From: an uncultured Eubacteriales bacterium
GTDB lineage: Bacteria; Bacillota; Clostridia; Christensenellales; Aristaeellaceae
Direction: 5' to 3'
DNA: 59,979 nt
Assembly: GCA_900553265.1 (NCBI GenBank)
Contig: USDD01000002.1
Span: 1-59,979, forward strand
Under the pieces are notes generated by a model that worked only from the letters and a program-made list of their open reading frames with translations, was not told where the DNA came from and did not search any database. Position 1 is the stretch's first letter; each line of letters opens with the position of its first letter. Below, in pieces: positions 39,574-48,206 of the stretch. The translations under genes and the position numbers were made by a program.

Positions 39574-41453
39574 ATGCATTCCTCCGACGCGGCAGCGGGC
39601 CGCGCATTGATTTTCTCCTCCAGCCAGACGGCGCTCTCCGCGGAAATCGAAAGCGTCCCGCCGTTCCATTCGATGGCGCGCGCCTCCGCCGCGCGATTGA
39701 CGGCCAGAACCGCCGTCTCGTCCGCCGCCGCGCGCCCGAACGCGTCGCGGCCGCCGCGGATGGCGCGCCGGATCAGCACCACGTCGCTGCCGCGGGCCTC
39801 CAGCGCCGTCTCGCCGGTGCGCAGCGCCATGGAAGCGCGCCTGCGGCTCAGCGCATCGCGGTATTCACCCATCAGCTCCTCGTCCTCGCGGCCCCATGGA
39901 TAGGTTCCGCGGCAGAAGGGGTCGGTCATGCCGTACAGCCCCGCCTCGTCGCCGTAATAGACGCAGGGAATGCCGGGCATGGCGCAGATCGTCCGCCACG
40001 CGGCGATCAGCCGCCGCTTTCCGTGGCGATAGTCCGCCTCGGACAGATCGAAGGCGTGCCGGCGGCTGCGGCCGGGCTCCAGATTGCCCGCCTCGGCCAG
40101 CACCGCCAGCGCCCGGGGCTTGTCGTGGCTGCCCAGCAGGTTCATCTGAGAATAGAGAAACGGCTTCGGCCAGTTCTCCAGCATGCTCTCCACCCGCCGG
40201 ACGAACGCGCCCGCGCCAATGCGGCAGCGCAGGAACAGCAGCACCGCGTCGCGCAGCGGATAGTTCATCGTGCTGTCCAGCGTGTCGCCCAGACAGTAGC
40301 ATCGCTCCTCGCCATAGGCGACCTTGTTGCTCGGGTCTTCCCAGACCTCGCCGATGAGCGCCGCGTCGCCGTTGATGCCCTTTTCCCGGCTGCGCAGCTG
40401 GCGCAGGAATTCCATGGGCAGCTCGTCGGCCACGTCCAGCCGCCAGCCCGACGCGCCCGCGCGCATCCAGTGGGCGATCACGCTGTCCGCATCCGAGATG
40501 ATGTACCGGCGGTAGGACGGCTCCATCTCGTTCACATTGGGCAGCGTCTTGACGCCCCACCAGCAGTCGTATTTCTCCGGCCAGTGCTCAAAGCGATACC
40601 ACTTCTCATAGGGCGAATGCTCGTCGCGATACGCGCCGCCGGAGCCGTAATTTCCGTTTTTGTTGAAGTATCTGCTGTCCGAGCCGGTGTGGGAAAACAC
40701 ACCGTCCAGCACCACGCGGATTCCCCTCTCCCCCGCCGCGCGGCAGAGGGACGCGAAGTCCGCCTCCGTGCCCAGCATGGGATCGATTCTGTGGTAGTCG
40801 CCGGTGTTGTAGCGATGGTTGCTCGCCGACTGAAAGACGGGATTCAGATACAGCACCGTCACGCCCAGACCCGCGATGTAGTCCAGTTTTTCCTCGATTC
40901 CCTTCAGATCGCCGCCGAAGAAATCGTTGGCGAGATAGTCGCCGCTGCGGTCGTCAGCCACGAGGATGGGATCCTCGTCCCAGCATGCGTGATAGAATCC
41001 GCCCGGCGGCAGCAGCGCGGGGTCGGCGGGATGGGACGCGCGGAAGCGGTCGGGGAAAATCTGCATCATCGCGCCGTCGCGCAGCCATTCGGGCGTGCGA
41101 TAGGCGGGATCGTACACCGTGACCTGATAGGACTTGGGCTCCGTGGGCGATTCCACGCCCGTGCCGCCCATGCCGTCCATGGCGTTGCCCAGATACAGTC
41201 TCTCCCCATTGCGCTCGCCGATGAAGTAATACCACATCAGTCCCGGCGAATCGGGCAGCGAAATCGTCGCCTCATAGCGCCCGGGCGCGATCTCGGTCAT
41301 GGGAAAGAGCTCCTCCCGGCTCTGCCACCAGACGCGCAGCGTCGCCTTATCGACCTCCTCGGCGGTCAGTCGAAGGGTCACGGGCGTTTTGCAGGGCTGC
41401 GCACCGCCGGGGCTGCGGTCGTCGGGGCGGTGGGAATCGTGATACAGTCGCAT
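39570..41453 (-). CDS. GH13 alpha-amylase family enzyme (neopullulanase/cyclomaltodextrinase-like)
   Basis: A 627-residue enzyme. Residues 20-115 form an N-terminal beta-sandwich like the N-domains of neopullulanases. The catalytic barrel follows, with LYLNPVFQSASNHRYNTGDY, VVLDGVFSHTG (region I), GWRLDVADELP with nucleophile D340 (region II), GEVWED with acid/base E369 (region III) and LLGSHDKPR (region IV). No signal peptide: it hydrolyses intracellular glucans, malto-oligosaccharides or cyclodextrins. Second gene of the glgP operon (58-base gap), so its products and substrates are shared with the phosphorylase. A GGAG box lies nine bases before the ATG. Confidence 0.92.
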   Translation of the reverse strand: MRLYHDSHRPDDRSPGGAQPCKTPVTLRLTAEEVDKATLRVWWQSREELFPMTEIAPGRYEATISLPDSPGLMWYYFIGERNGERLYLGNAMDGMGGTGVESPTEPKSYQVTVYDPAYRTPEWLRDGAMMQIFPDRFRASHPADPALLPPGGFYHACWDEDPILVADDRSGDYLANDFFGGDLKGIEEKLDYIAGLGVTVLYLNPVFQSASNHRYNTGDYHRIDPMLGTEADFASLCRAAGERGIRVVLDGVFSHTGSDSRYFNKNGNYGSGGAYRDEHSPYEKWYRFEHWPEKYDCWWGVKTLPNVNEMEPSYRRYIISDADSVIAHWMRAGASGWRLDVADELPMEFLRQLRSREKGINGDAALIGEVWEDPSNKVAYGEERCYCLGDTLDSTMNYPLRDAVLLFLRCRIGAGAFVRRVESMLENWPKPFLYSQMNLLGSHDKPRALAVLAEAGNLEPGRSRRHAFDLSEADYRHGKRRLIAAWRTICAMPGIPCVYYGDEAGLYGMTDPFCRGTYPWGREDEELMGEYRDALSRRRASMALRTGETALEARGSDVVLIRRAIRGGRDAFGRAAADETAVLAVNRAAEARAIEWNGGTLSISAESAVWLEEKINARPAAASEECI

Positions 41454-41511
41454 GGTCAGTTCGCTCCAAAATGCGCGCGGGGCATGCTGCTCCGCGCGCG
41501 CAGACTTTTCT

Positions 41512-43959
41512 TTACAGGTTCAGCGGCTTCAGGTGCCAGATCTTGTCGTTGTACTCGCGAATGGTGCGGTCGGAGGAGAATCCGCCGGAGCACGCCGTGT
41601 TCAGCACGGCCTTGCGCAGCCACAGATCCTTGTCGGTGTAGTCGCCGTCGATCTTCTTCTGCGCCGCCATGTACTGGGGCAGATCCTTCAGCACGAAGTA
41701 GGGGTCGGCCATTCCGCCGCCGTCGCCGAACAGCAGCGCGTGATAGATCTCCTGGAACATGCGGGGATGCTCCGGGCAGAGCGTGCCGTCGATGAGCTGC
41801 TCCAGCGCCTTTCGAATGGCGGGATTCGTCTCGTAGATCTCATAGGAGCGATAGCTGGAATAGCCGCGCTCCACCTGCTCGGCGGTCAGGCCGAAGATGT
41901 AGATGTTCTCCGCGCCCACCGCGTCGTGGATTTCGCAGTTCGCGCCGTCCATGGTGCCGATGGTCACCGCGCCGTTCATCATGAACTTCATGTTGCCGGT
42001 GCCGCTGGCCTCCTTGCCGGCGGTGGAAATCTGCTCGGACAGCTCCGCCGCGGGCATCAGCACCTCGGCCTGCGACACGGAGTAGTTCTCCAGAAACACC
42101 ACGTCGATGTACTTCGACGCGACGGGATGCCTGCGCACCATGTCGGCGATGGAGTTAATGAGCTTGATGGTCAGCTTCGCGCGCTGATAGCCCGGGGCGG
42201 CCTTCGCGCCGAAGATGTAGGTGCGCGGCAGGTACGTCCTGTCCGGGTTGGCGGCGATCTCGTTGTAGCGCATCAGAATGCCCAGCGCGTTCATCAGCTG
42301 GCGCTTGTATTCGTGCAGGCGCTTGGCCTGCGCGTCGAACAGGCTGTCGGGATTCATCTCAATTCCCTGCTGGCGGCGCACATGCTCGGCCAGCCGCAGC
42401 TTGTTCTCGGCCTTGATCTTCGCGAATTTCTCCCGGAAGGCCGCGTCGTCGGCAAAGGACTTCAGCCGGATCAGCTGATCCATGTCCTTGCGCCAGCCGT
42501 CGCCGATGGCCTCGTCGATGAGGGACGAAAGCCCGGGATTGCACTGAATCAGCCAACGGCGATGGGTGATGCCGTTGGTGATGGACACGAACTTCTGCGG
42601 CTCGAGGATGTAGAAGTCGTGGAAGGTCTGCTTCTTCAGGATGTCCGTGTGAATGGCCGAAACGCCGTTGACCGAATGGGCGTAGGCCACGCAGAGGTTG
42701 GCCATGTGGGCCTGATTATAGCCCAGAATCGCCATGTGGCCGATGCGCTCCCACTGGCCGGGATAGGACTTCCAGAGCTTTTCGCACAGCCGGCGGTTCA
42801 TCTCCTGCAGAATCATGTAGATGCGCGGCAGCGTCTCGGCGAACAGCGATTCGGGCCAGCGCTCCAGCGCCTCCTGCAGCACCGTGTGGTTCGTGTAGGC
42901 GAAGGTGCGGCGGCAGATGTCCTCCGCCTCGTCCCAGCCCAGATCGTGCTCGTCCATCAGCACGCGCATCAGCTCGGGGATGGCCACCGCGGGATGGGTA
43001 TCGTTGATGTGAATGGCCACCTTGTCCGGGAAGATGCTCCAGTTGGGGCCGTAGACCTTCAGGAAGTCGCTCACGGCGTACTGCACCGACGCGGATGAGA
43101 AGAAGTACTGCTGCTTCAGGCGCAGCTCCTTGCCCTGATAGCTGTCGTCGTTGGGATAGAGAATCTTGGAAATGACCTCCGCCAGCTCTCGCTCGGCCAT
43201 GGCCTTGACGTACTGGCCCGAGTTGAACGACTGCATATCGATCTGCTTGGGTGAGCGCGCCGACCACACGCGCAGGAAGTTGACCATCGTCGTGTCGTAG
43301 CCCAGCGTGGGAATGTCGTAGGGCACGGCCAGCACGGTGGTGTAGTTTTCATGGGCAAAGCGCATGCGGCCGTGGTCGTCGTAGGGCACGACCCTTCCGC
43401 CGAAGTGCACCTCCACCGTCTGCTCCGGGCGCGGGATCTCCCACACATTGCCCCAGTCCAGCCAGTTGTCCGGCACCTCCACCTGATAGCCGTCCACCAG
43501 CTTCTGGCGGAACAGGCCGAACTCGTAGCGGATGCTGCATCCCATGGCCGGCAGCTTCAGCGTCGTCAGCGAATCCAGGAAGCACGCGGCCAGACGGCCG
43601 AGGCCGCCGTTGCCCAGGCCCGGCTCCGGCTCCTCCTCGAAGATCACGCTCTTGTCGATACCCAGCTCGTCCAGCGCCTTGAGATAGTTGCCCTCGTTGA
43701 CCAGATTGACCATATTATTGTACAGCGCGCGGCCCACCAAAAACTCGGCGCTGAGGTAATACACCTTTTTCGATCCCGTCTGCTTGCGCACGCCCCTTGA
43801 GACGCTGCGGCGCTGCATCACCTCGTCGCGAACCATCATGGCCAGCGCCTGATAGACCTGCTCGTCCGTCGCCTCTTCGATGCCGCAGCCGAAAGTCGTG
43901 CTCAGCTTTTCGAGCAGCTCTTCCTTGATCTGCTCCACGCTCTTCTTTTTCAGTTCCAT
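41512..43959 (-). CDS. glgP: Glycogen/maltodextrin (alpha-glucan) phosphorylase
   Basis: An 815-residue GT35 phosphorylase that releases glucose 1-phosphate from alpha-1,4-glucans. Features include GNGGLGRLAACFLDS, the nucleotide-sugar region with HINDTHPAVAIPELMR and the PLP site KEASGTGNMKFMMNGA, where the Lys after TGNM binds pyridoxal phosphate. Full length. GGAAGAG precedes the ATG. First gene of an operon with a GH13 enzyme and serine acetyltransferase. Either storage glycogen or imported maltodextrins may be the substrate; no glycogen synthesis gene is in the window. Confidence 0.96.
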   Translation of the reverse strand: MELKKKSVEQIKEELLEKLSTTFGCGIEEATDEQVYQALAMMVRDEVMQRRSVSRGVRKQTGSKKVYYLSAEFLVGRALYNNMVNLVNEGNYLKALDELGIDKSVIFEEEPEPGLGNGGLGRLAACFLDSLTTLKLPAMGCSIRYEFGLFRQKLVDGYQVEVPDNWLDWGNVWEIPRPEQTVEVHFGGRVVPYDDHGRMRFAHENYTTVLAVPYDIPTLGYDTTMVNFLRVWSARSPKQIDMQSFNSGQYVKAMAERELAEVISKILYPNDDSYQGKELRLKQQYFFSSASVQYAVSDFLKVYGPNWSIFPDKVAIHINDTHPAVAIPELMRVLMDEHDLGWDEAEDICRRTFAYTNHTVLQEALERWPESLFAETLPRIYMILQEMNRRLCEKLWKSYPGQWERIGHMAILGYNQAHMANLCVAYAHSVNGVSAIHTDILKKQTFHDFYILEPQKFVSITNGITHRRWLIQCNPGLSSLIDEAIGDGWRKDMDQLIRLKSFADDAAFREKFAKIKAENKLRLAEHVRRQQGIEMNPDSLFDAQAKRLHEYKRQLMNALGILMRYNEIAANPDRTYLPRTYIFGAKAAPGYQRAKLTIKLINSIADMVRRHPVASKYIDVVFLENYSVSQAEVLMPAAELSEQISTAGKEASGTGNMKFMMNGAVTIGTMDGANCEIHDAVGAENIYIFGLTAEQVERGYSSYRSYEIYETNPAIRKALEQLIDGTLCPEHPRMFQEIYHALLFGDGGGMADPYFVLKDLPQYMAAQKKIDGDYTDKDLWLRKAVLNTACSGGFSSDRTIREYNDKIWHLKPLNL

Positions 43960-44000
43960 GCTCTTCCTCCATGTGCGTCTGGAAATATCGGGACCATTTC

Positions 44001-44029
44001 AGTATATCATATTCCCGGCAAAACTTCAA
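44001..44029 (-). promoter_or_regulatory. Promoter of the glgP operon
   Basis: Minus strand TTGAAG (44024-44029) and TATACT (44001-44006), spacing 17. Confidence 0.7.
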
Positions 44030-44222
44030 ACCCTGATTCCGTTATCATCTCAATAAAAGTGCCGTTGCTGCATTGCAGTTTTTATTTTGCAGGATTGCAT
44101 TCGCAATTATTCATTTATTAACCAAAACTGCGCGCAATCAAGCGTGAATCTGGTTCTAGCAATCGCATAAAATATCAATATGAATTCCGCGCGGCTTTCG
44201 CCGCCGAAAGGATGTGCTTTTT

Positions 44223-45416
44223 ATGCCGCTTACTCTCTCCGAACGCGCTCTCGCGATTTCTCCCTCCGTCACGCTGGTCATCGACGCGCGCGCCAAGCAG
44301 CTGCGCGCCGAGGGCATGGACGTGATCGGTTTTTCCGCCGGCGAGCCGGACTTCTGCACGCCGGAATACATCAACGACGCGGGTAAATTCGCCATCGACG
44401 CGGGCATCACGCGCTACACGCCCGTGGCGGGCACGCTGGATCTGCGCCAGAAAATCTGCGAAAAGTTCCATCTGGACAATGGCGTGGACTACACGCCCGC
44501 GGAGGTGATCGTCTCCAGCGGCGCGAAGCAGTCCATCTTCACGGCCCTGAGCGTGCTGCTCAATCCCGGCGACGAGGTGCTTCTGCCCGCGCCCTGCTGG
44601 CTGAGCTATCCCGAGATGGTGCGCATGGCCGGCGGCGTGCCGGTGATGGTGCGCGGCTGCGAGGAGAACAACTTCGTCGTCACCGCCGACATGCTGCGTC
44701 CCTACGTCACCGACAAGACGAAGGCGCTCGTCATCAACACGCCCAACAACCCCAACGGCTGCATCTGGAGCCGCGCGGAGCTTCAGGCCATCGCCGATCT
44801 GGCCGTGGAGCGCGGCTTCTACGTCATCTCCGACGAGATCTACGAAAAGCTCATCTACGACGACGAAAAGCACTGCTGCATCGCCTCCCTCGGCCCGGAG
44901 ATCAAGAAGCAGGCCATCATCGTCAACGGCGTTTCCAAGACCTATGCCATGACCGGCTGGCGCATCGGCTACGCCGCCGGCCCCAAGGAGATCATCAAGG
45001 CCATGACCTCCTTCCAGAGCCACGCCTCGTCCAACGCCAACTCCATCGCCCAGTACGCCGCCGCCACGGCCATCTCCTGCGGCGACAAGTACATTCGCTC
45101 CATGATCGACGAATACAACGCCCGCCGCCGCCTGATGTACCGCCTCGTCAACGAGACCGAGGGGCTCTCCTGCAAGCTGCCCAAGGGTGCGTTCTACATC
45201 ATGGTCAACATCGAGCAGATCATCGGCCGCACCGTCGCCGGCCGGCTCATCGACGGCTCCACCAGCTTCGCCGAGCATCTCCTCAACGAAAAGCGCGTCG
45301 CCGTTGTTCCCGCCCTCGCCTTCGGCGACGACCACTACATCCGCCTCAGCTACGCCGTCAGCCGCCAGAACATCGTCGAAGGCATGACCCGCATCCGCGA
45401 TTTTTTGGCAAGCTGA
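44223..45416 (+). CDS. Class I/II PLP-dependent aminotransferase (aspartate aminotransferase-like)
   Basis: A 397-residue aminotransferase. It has FSAGEPDFCTPEYI, the SGAKQSIF phosphate-binding turn, NTPNNPNG, DEIYEKL and the PLP lysine in VSKTYAMTGWRIGYA, all typical of subgroup I-gamma aspartate/aromatic aminotransferases. The ATG at 44223 is ten bases after AAGGA; an earlier GTG at 44214 nearly touches that box. Probably transfers amino groups between glutamate and aspartate or related acids in the cytoplasm. The upstream 180 bases are A/T-rich with no clear promoter identified. Its last codons form the start of a 56-bp repeat. Confidence 0.93.
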   Translation: MPLTLSERALAISPSVTLVIDARAKQLRAEGMDVIGFSAGEPDFCTPEYINDAGKFAIDAGITRYTPVAGTLDLRQKICEKFHLDNGVDYTPAEVIVSSGAKQSIFTALSVLLNPGDEVLLPAPCWLSYPEMVRMAGGVPVMVRGCEENNFVVTADMLRPYVTDKTKALVINTPNNPNGCIWSRAELQAIADLAVERGFYVISDEIYEKLIYDDEKHCCIASLGPEIKKQAIIVNGVSKTYAMTGWRIGYAAGPKEIIKAMTSFQSHASSNANSIAQYAAATAISCGDKYIRSMIDEYNARRRLMYRLVNETEGLSCKLPKGAFYIMVNIEQIIGRTVAGRLIDGSTSFAEHLLNEKRVAVVPALAFGDDHYIRLSYAVSRQNIVEGMTRIRDFLAS

Positions 45417-45465
45417 GCTTGCAGGCAGTCGCTGCCGCGTTATAGCGACGCGCTCGGCGCGGCGA
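45410..45465 (+). repeat. 56-bp direct repeat R1, copy a
   Basis: Matches 45571-45626 at 51 of 56 positions without gaps. It begins in the last codons of the aminotransferase gene. Confidence 0.9.
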
Positions 45466-45521
45466 TGGTCGCCGCTTGACCGCTGCGTTTCGTTTCTGGG
45501 GTTTTCTTTGCAGTAACTGAC

Positions 45522-45554
45522 GGCTCGGCGCGGCGGTGGTCGCCGCGCCGAGCC
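45522..45554. repeat. Perfect 14-bp inverted repeat
   Basis: GGCTCGGCGCGGCG, loop GTGGT, and CGCCGCGCCGAGCC. No T-run follows on either strand, so it is not a standard terminator. Confidence 0.85.
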
Positions 45555-45573
45555 TGAGCAGGGCCTGAGTAAG
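45550..45573 (+). repeat. 24-bp direct repeat R2, copy a
   Basis: Differs from 45714-45737 at one position. Confidence 0.85.
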
Positions 45574-45626
45574 CTGAGCCTGCGGGCAGTTGCTGCCGCG
45601 TTATGGTGACGCGCTCGGCGCGGCGA
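45571..45626 (+). repeat. 56-bp direct repeat R1, copy b
   Basis: Second copy of the unit at 45410-45465; changes are all transitions (five C/T or A/G differences). Confidence 0.9.
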
Positions 45627-45713
45627 AGGTGCCCGAGCCGAATTTTCAATTCGTCTCGGGCAGTCGCGAAGCGACCTGAAAGCCTTCAGGTTTTCAGCCT
45701 TTGGTCGCCGCTT

Positions 45714-45737
45714 GAGCCTGAGCAGGACCTGAGTAAG
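45714..45737 (+). repeat. 24-bp direct repeat R2, copy b
   Basis: Second copy of the unit at 45550-45573, one mismatch (G to A). Confidence 0.85.
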
Positions 45738-45770
45738 ATAAACAGCTCGCTATCATCTCCGCATGCAGAA

Positions 45771-45820
45771 AGCCGTTCGTTCCATTTGAATTTGGAGCGA
45801 ACGGCTTCATTTTCTTCTTT
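45771..45820. terminator. Bidirectional terminator before the GT2 gene end
   Basis: AGCCGTTCG (45771-45779) pairs with CGAACGGCT (45798-45806), extended by TCCA/TGGA; T-rich on the plus side, with an A-run context on the minus side. Confidence 0.75.
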
Positions 45821-47012
45821 ATGCCGCCAGATCTTCGACCTCTCCGCCCTGATGCGGGATGGGCTTCCAGCTCCTGATGGGCAGGAAGAGGGCGGCGAGC
45901 TGGAGCGGGAACCATGAGGCGGTGTAGAGGGGATACAGCAGAATCGTCGGAAGCATACGGCGCACGGAGTAGCCGCCGAGGATGCACAGCAGGATGGCAA
46001 GGAAGATCATGCCCACGATGGACAGGGCGAGGCTTCCGAGGGTCATCAGCAGCATCAGCCGGTTCTGAAACGGCAGCGACAGAATCGACAGCAGCATGGA
46101 CAGCGGCGCGGTGTGGGACAGAATCAGCACCATGGCGAAGTCCAGCGCCACCTTGCGGTTGGGGCAGTCGCGGCGAAGCAGATCCTTCGTGTATCGGCGC
46201 GCGGTCATGACCATTCCGCGGCACCAGCGCACTCGCTGAATCAGCGACAGTTTGAAGTCCGTCACCTGCTCGTCATAGCTCAGCGCCTCGTAGACCCACG
46301 CGATGCGCACGCCGATGCGCGCGCAGATGGCCGCGAATTCCGAATCCTCGCAGATGGTCTCGGTGTTCCATCCGCCCAGCTCGTCCATCACGTCGCGATG
46401 CACCACGAAGCCGGTGCCCACCAGATTGGACGACATGCCCGCGGCGGCGTGGGGACGGCTGTAGACCCACTCCATCAGCGCGTGGTACAGGCCATAGCCG
46501 CCGGAGACCCAGCTGTCGTAGGGATTGCTGGCCTTCAGCCGGCCCTTGCAGACGCGCTCGCCCGCCGCCAGCGCGTCGTTCATCTTCTGGAGGAACTCCG
46601 CGTCAGGCTGGTTGTCCGCGTCGAAAAAGGCGTAGGCGTCGTAGCCCATGGGCATCAGCCGCGCCAGCGCCTGATGCAGCACGTCGCCCTTGCAGTGGGT
46701 GTTATCGCAGTGCAGGAGCTTCGCGCCCTTCGCCGCGGCGATCTCGCCGGTGCGGTCGGTGCAGTTGTTGATGGCGACGTAGATATCGAACCTGTCCCGG
46801 GGATAATGCTGCGCGTTCAGCCGGTCGATGAGCTTTCCGATGACCCGCTCCTCGTTGCGCGCGGGAATGACCACGGCAAAGCGCGTCTCGGGCGCGGCGT
46901 CGGGATAGGGCCTGCGCTTTTTGAAGGTGAACAGGGCGATCACGCCGGTGTAAATCGCCGCGATGTTCAGCACCGCCATCAGCGCCGAAAAGGCGATGAA
47001 AAGAATCTGCAT
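45819..47012 (-). CDS. Membrane glycosyltransferase family 2 (processive type)
   Basis: A 397-residue enzyme. A membrane helix at 3-27 precedes the GT2 catalytic domain: VVIPARNEERVIGKLI, NNCTDRT, FFDADNQPD (the DxD metal site), ETICEDSEFA (the acidic base motif) and QRVRWCRG, the QxxRW acceptor motif of processive synthases. Three further helices (about 300-385) end the protein. It resembles synthases of poly-N-acetylglucosamine, hyaluronan or similar polysaccharides, or transferases making glycolipids. ATG at 47012 has GGAGGA seven bases upstream. Single gene with an operator-like promoter. No export partner is adjacent. Confidence 0.88.
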   Translation of the reverse strand: MQILFIAFSALMAVLNIAAIYTGVIALFTFKKRRPYPDAAPETRFAVVIPARNEERVIGKLIDRLNAQHYPRDRFDIYVAINNCTDRTGEIAAAKGAKLLHCDNTHCKGDVLHQALARLMPMGYDAYAFFDADNQPDAEFLQKMNDALAAGERVCKGRLKASNPYDSWVSGGYGLYHALMEWVYSRPHAAAGMSSNLVGTGFVVHRDVMDELGGWNTETICEDSEFAAICARIGVRIAWVYEALSYDEQVTDFKLSLIQRVRWCRGMVMTARRYTKDLLRRDCPNRKVALDFAMVLILSHTAPLSMLLSILSLPFQNRLMLLMTLGSLALSIVGMIFLAILLCILGGYSVRRMLPTILLYPLYTASWFPLQLAALFLPIRSWKPIPHQGGEVEDLAA

Positions 47013-47077
47013 GCGCTTCCTCCGTTTTTCTCCGCGCCGTTTCCGCGGAGGTCTCGACGACCGGCTCCAAAGCGGAG

Positions 47078-47087
47078 ACAGCTGTCG
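47078..47087. promoter_or_regulatory. GACAGCTGTC palindrome in the GT2 leader
   Basis: A perfect 10-bp palindrome made of the same GACAGCT half-site found in the promoter inverted repeat 23 bases away, so a second binding site for the same factor is plausible. Confidence 0.5.
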
Positions 47088-47104
47088 TGAATTTCCGTTA
47101 CCTA

Positions 47105-47133
47105 TTATGACAGCTATCCGTAAAGCTGTCAAG
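47105..47133 (-). promoter_or_regulatory. GT2 promoter with an internal operator-like inverted repeat
   Basis: Minus strand TTGACA (47128-47133) and CATAAT (47105-47110), spacing 17. GACAGCT (47110-47116) and AGCTGTC (47125-47131) form an inverted repeat spanning the spacer, so a bound protein would block RNA polymerase. Confidence 0.65.
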
Positions 47134-47312
47134 AGCGCAGGCATCGTTTCAACCGCAAGTAGAATGCATTTTTCGGTAGCAATTGTAAAATCCCATGCAG
47201 CGCAGTCTGATTGCTCCGCCATGCTTTTCCCTCTGCAACCATCGCGCGAGTTCTTCTCCCCGCATGCTCCTCCTCCGACGCGCATAAAATGGCGCGAACG
47301 GGAGGCGAAAGC

Positions 47313-48095
47313 ATGGCGAAGCAGGTTCGGGTTCGACGCGACCGCCCCAGCGGACTGACCCTCGCGCTGGCGCTGGCGGTGACGATGCTGGCGGTCTGGC
47401 TGGTGACGCTCAGCGCGCCGATGCCGTCGGAGGGCGAGGACGCGCTGGCCCGCCGGGTGACGCGGGAGCTGACGTTCGAGGGCGTGACTGCTTCCTTCAC
47501 CAGCCTCGGCGAATATCCCGACGCGCCGCAGGCGCGCATCGCGGCGGCGACGCTGGCCGAGCGCGGCGCGGCAGGCTACGTGCGCGCCTCTGGCAGCCGG
47601 TTTGTCGTGCTGGGCGCTTGCTACTCTTCCGACGACGATGCGCGGCGCGTCGCCCAGCGTCTGTCCGCGGACGAGCAGCTCCGGACGGACGTGCTGACGC
47701 TGAGCGCCCCGGGCGCGTCGCTGCGCGTCACCGCGGCGGAATCGGACTGCGCCGCCATCGCCGACGCGGACGCGGCGCTCCGGGCGCAGCTCGACCAGCT
47801 CTCCCAGATCGCCCTCCAGCTGGATCGCGGCGAGATCGAGCCGAAGCAGGCGCGCACGCTGGCGGCGGTCGCCCGCTCCGAGCTGATCGCCGCGCGCGAG
47901 GCCCTTTCGGACGTGGCCGGCGCGGTGGACAATCCCGTCTGCATCGGTCTGACCGACCAGCTGGACGCGCTGGCGGCAACGCTGGGCGAAATTGCCCGGG
48001 GAAGCGACGCGGCCGCGGCGCTGGCAGGGCGGCTGCGCTGCGCCCACGTCTCGGCGACGCTCTCGCTGATCGACTTTCTCAGCGCGCTGGCATAA
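47313..48095 (+). CDS. Membrane-anchored protein with SPOR-like domain
   Basis: A 260-residue protein. ATG at 47313 follows GGAGG by seven bases. A basic N-terminus and one helix (about 17-36) anchor it, leaving the rest outside. Residues 60-125 look like a SPOR domain, with paired strands around a DARRVAQRLSADEQL helix and GSRFVVLGACYSSDDDA before it; SPOR domains bind denuded peptidoglycan. Residues 130-260 are predicted all-helical. A role in cell division or spore septum biology is suggested by the domain only. Divergent from the GT2 gene. Confidence 0.65.
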   Translation: MAKQVRVRRDRPSGLTLALALAVTMLAVWLVTLSAPMPSEGEDALARRVTRELTFEGVTASFTSLGEYPDAPQARIAAATLAERGAAGYVRASGSRFVVLGACYSSDDDARRVAQRLSADEQLRTDVLTLSAPGASLRVTAAESDCAAIADADAALRAQLDQLSQIALQLDRGEIEPKQARTLAAVARSELIAAREALSDVAGAVDNPVCIGLTDQLDALAATLGEIARGSDAAAALAGRLRCAHVSATLSLIDFLSALA

Positions 48096-48109
48096 CGCGC
48101 TTCTTCCCC

Positions 48110-48153
48110 GCGCAGACACCTTTCTTCGGAAAAAGGCGGTCTGCGCGTTTTTT
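48110..48153 (+). terminator. Terminator of the SPOR-like gene
   Basis: CGCGCAGAC (48110-48118) pairs with GTCTGCGCG (48139-48147), with an inner CTTTcttcggAAAG stem, followed by TTTTTT. Confidence 0.9.
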
Positions 48154-48177
48154 CTTTTGGAAATTTGTGATTTTCTC

Positions 48178-48206
48178 TTGACGAAAGTGCGGCGAGGGGA
48201 TATGAT
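48178..48206 (+). promoter_or_regulatory. Promoter of mgtE
   Basis: TTGACG (48178-48183) and TATGAT (48201-48206), spacing 17. It leaves an untranslated leader of about 280 bases. Confidence 0.75.

Larger units (their letters stand above)
45417..45818. other. Hairpin-rich intergenic repeat mosaic
   Basis: 402 bases with no gene. It contains two copies of R1 (56 bp), two copies of R2 (24 bp), two copies of a 14-bp unit TGGTCGCCGCTTGA (45466-45479 and 45702-45715), a perfect 14-bp hairpin (45522-45554), further hairpins at 45631-45661, 45663-45675 and 45675-45690 (the last followed by TTTT), and a terminator at 45771-45806. See findings. Confidence 0.85.

Noticed and set aside
44070..44100. 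Terminator-like CTGCATTGCAG with T-run before the aminotransferase gene
   Set aside because: The stem is only four base pairs with a three-base loop, too weak to support.
45417..45818. CRISPR array
   Set aside because: Only two copies of each repeat, different repeat types, irregular spacing and no cas genes.
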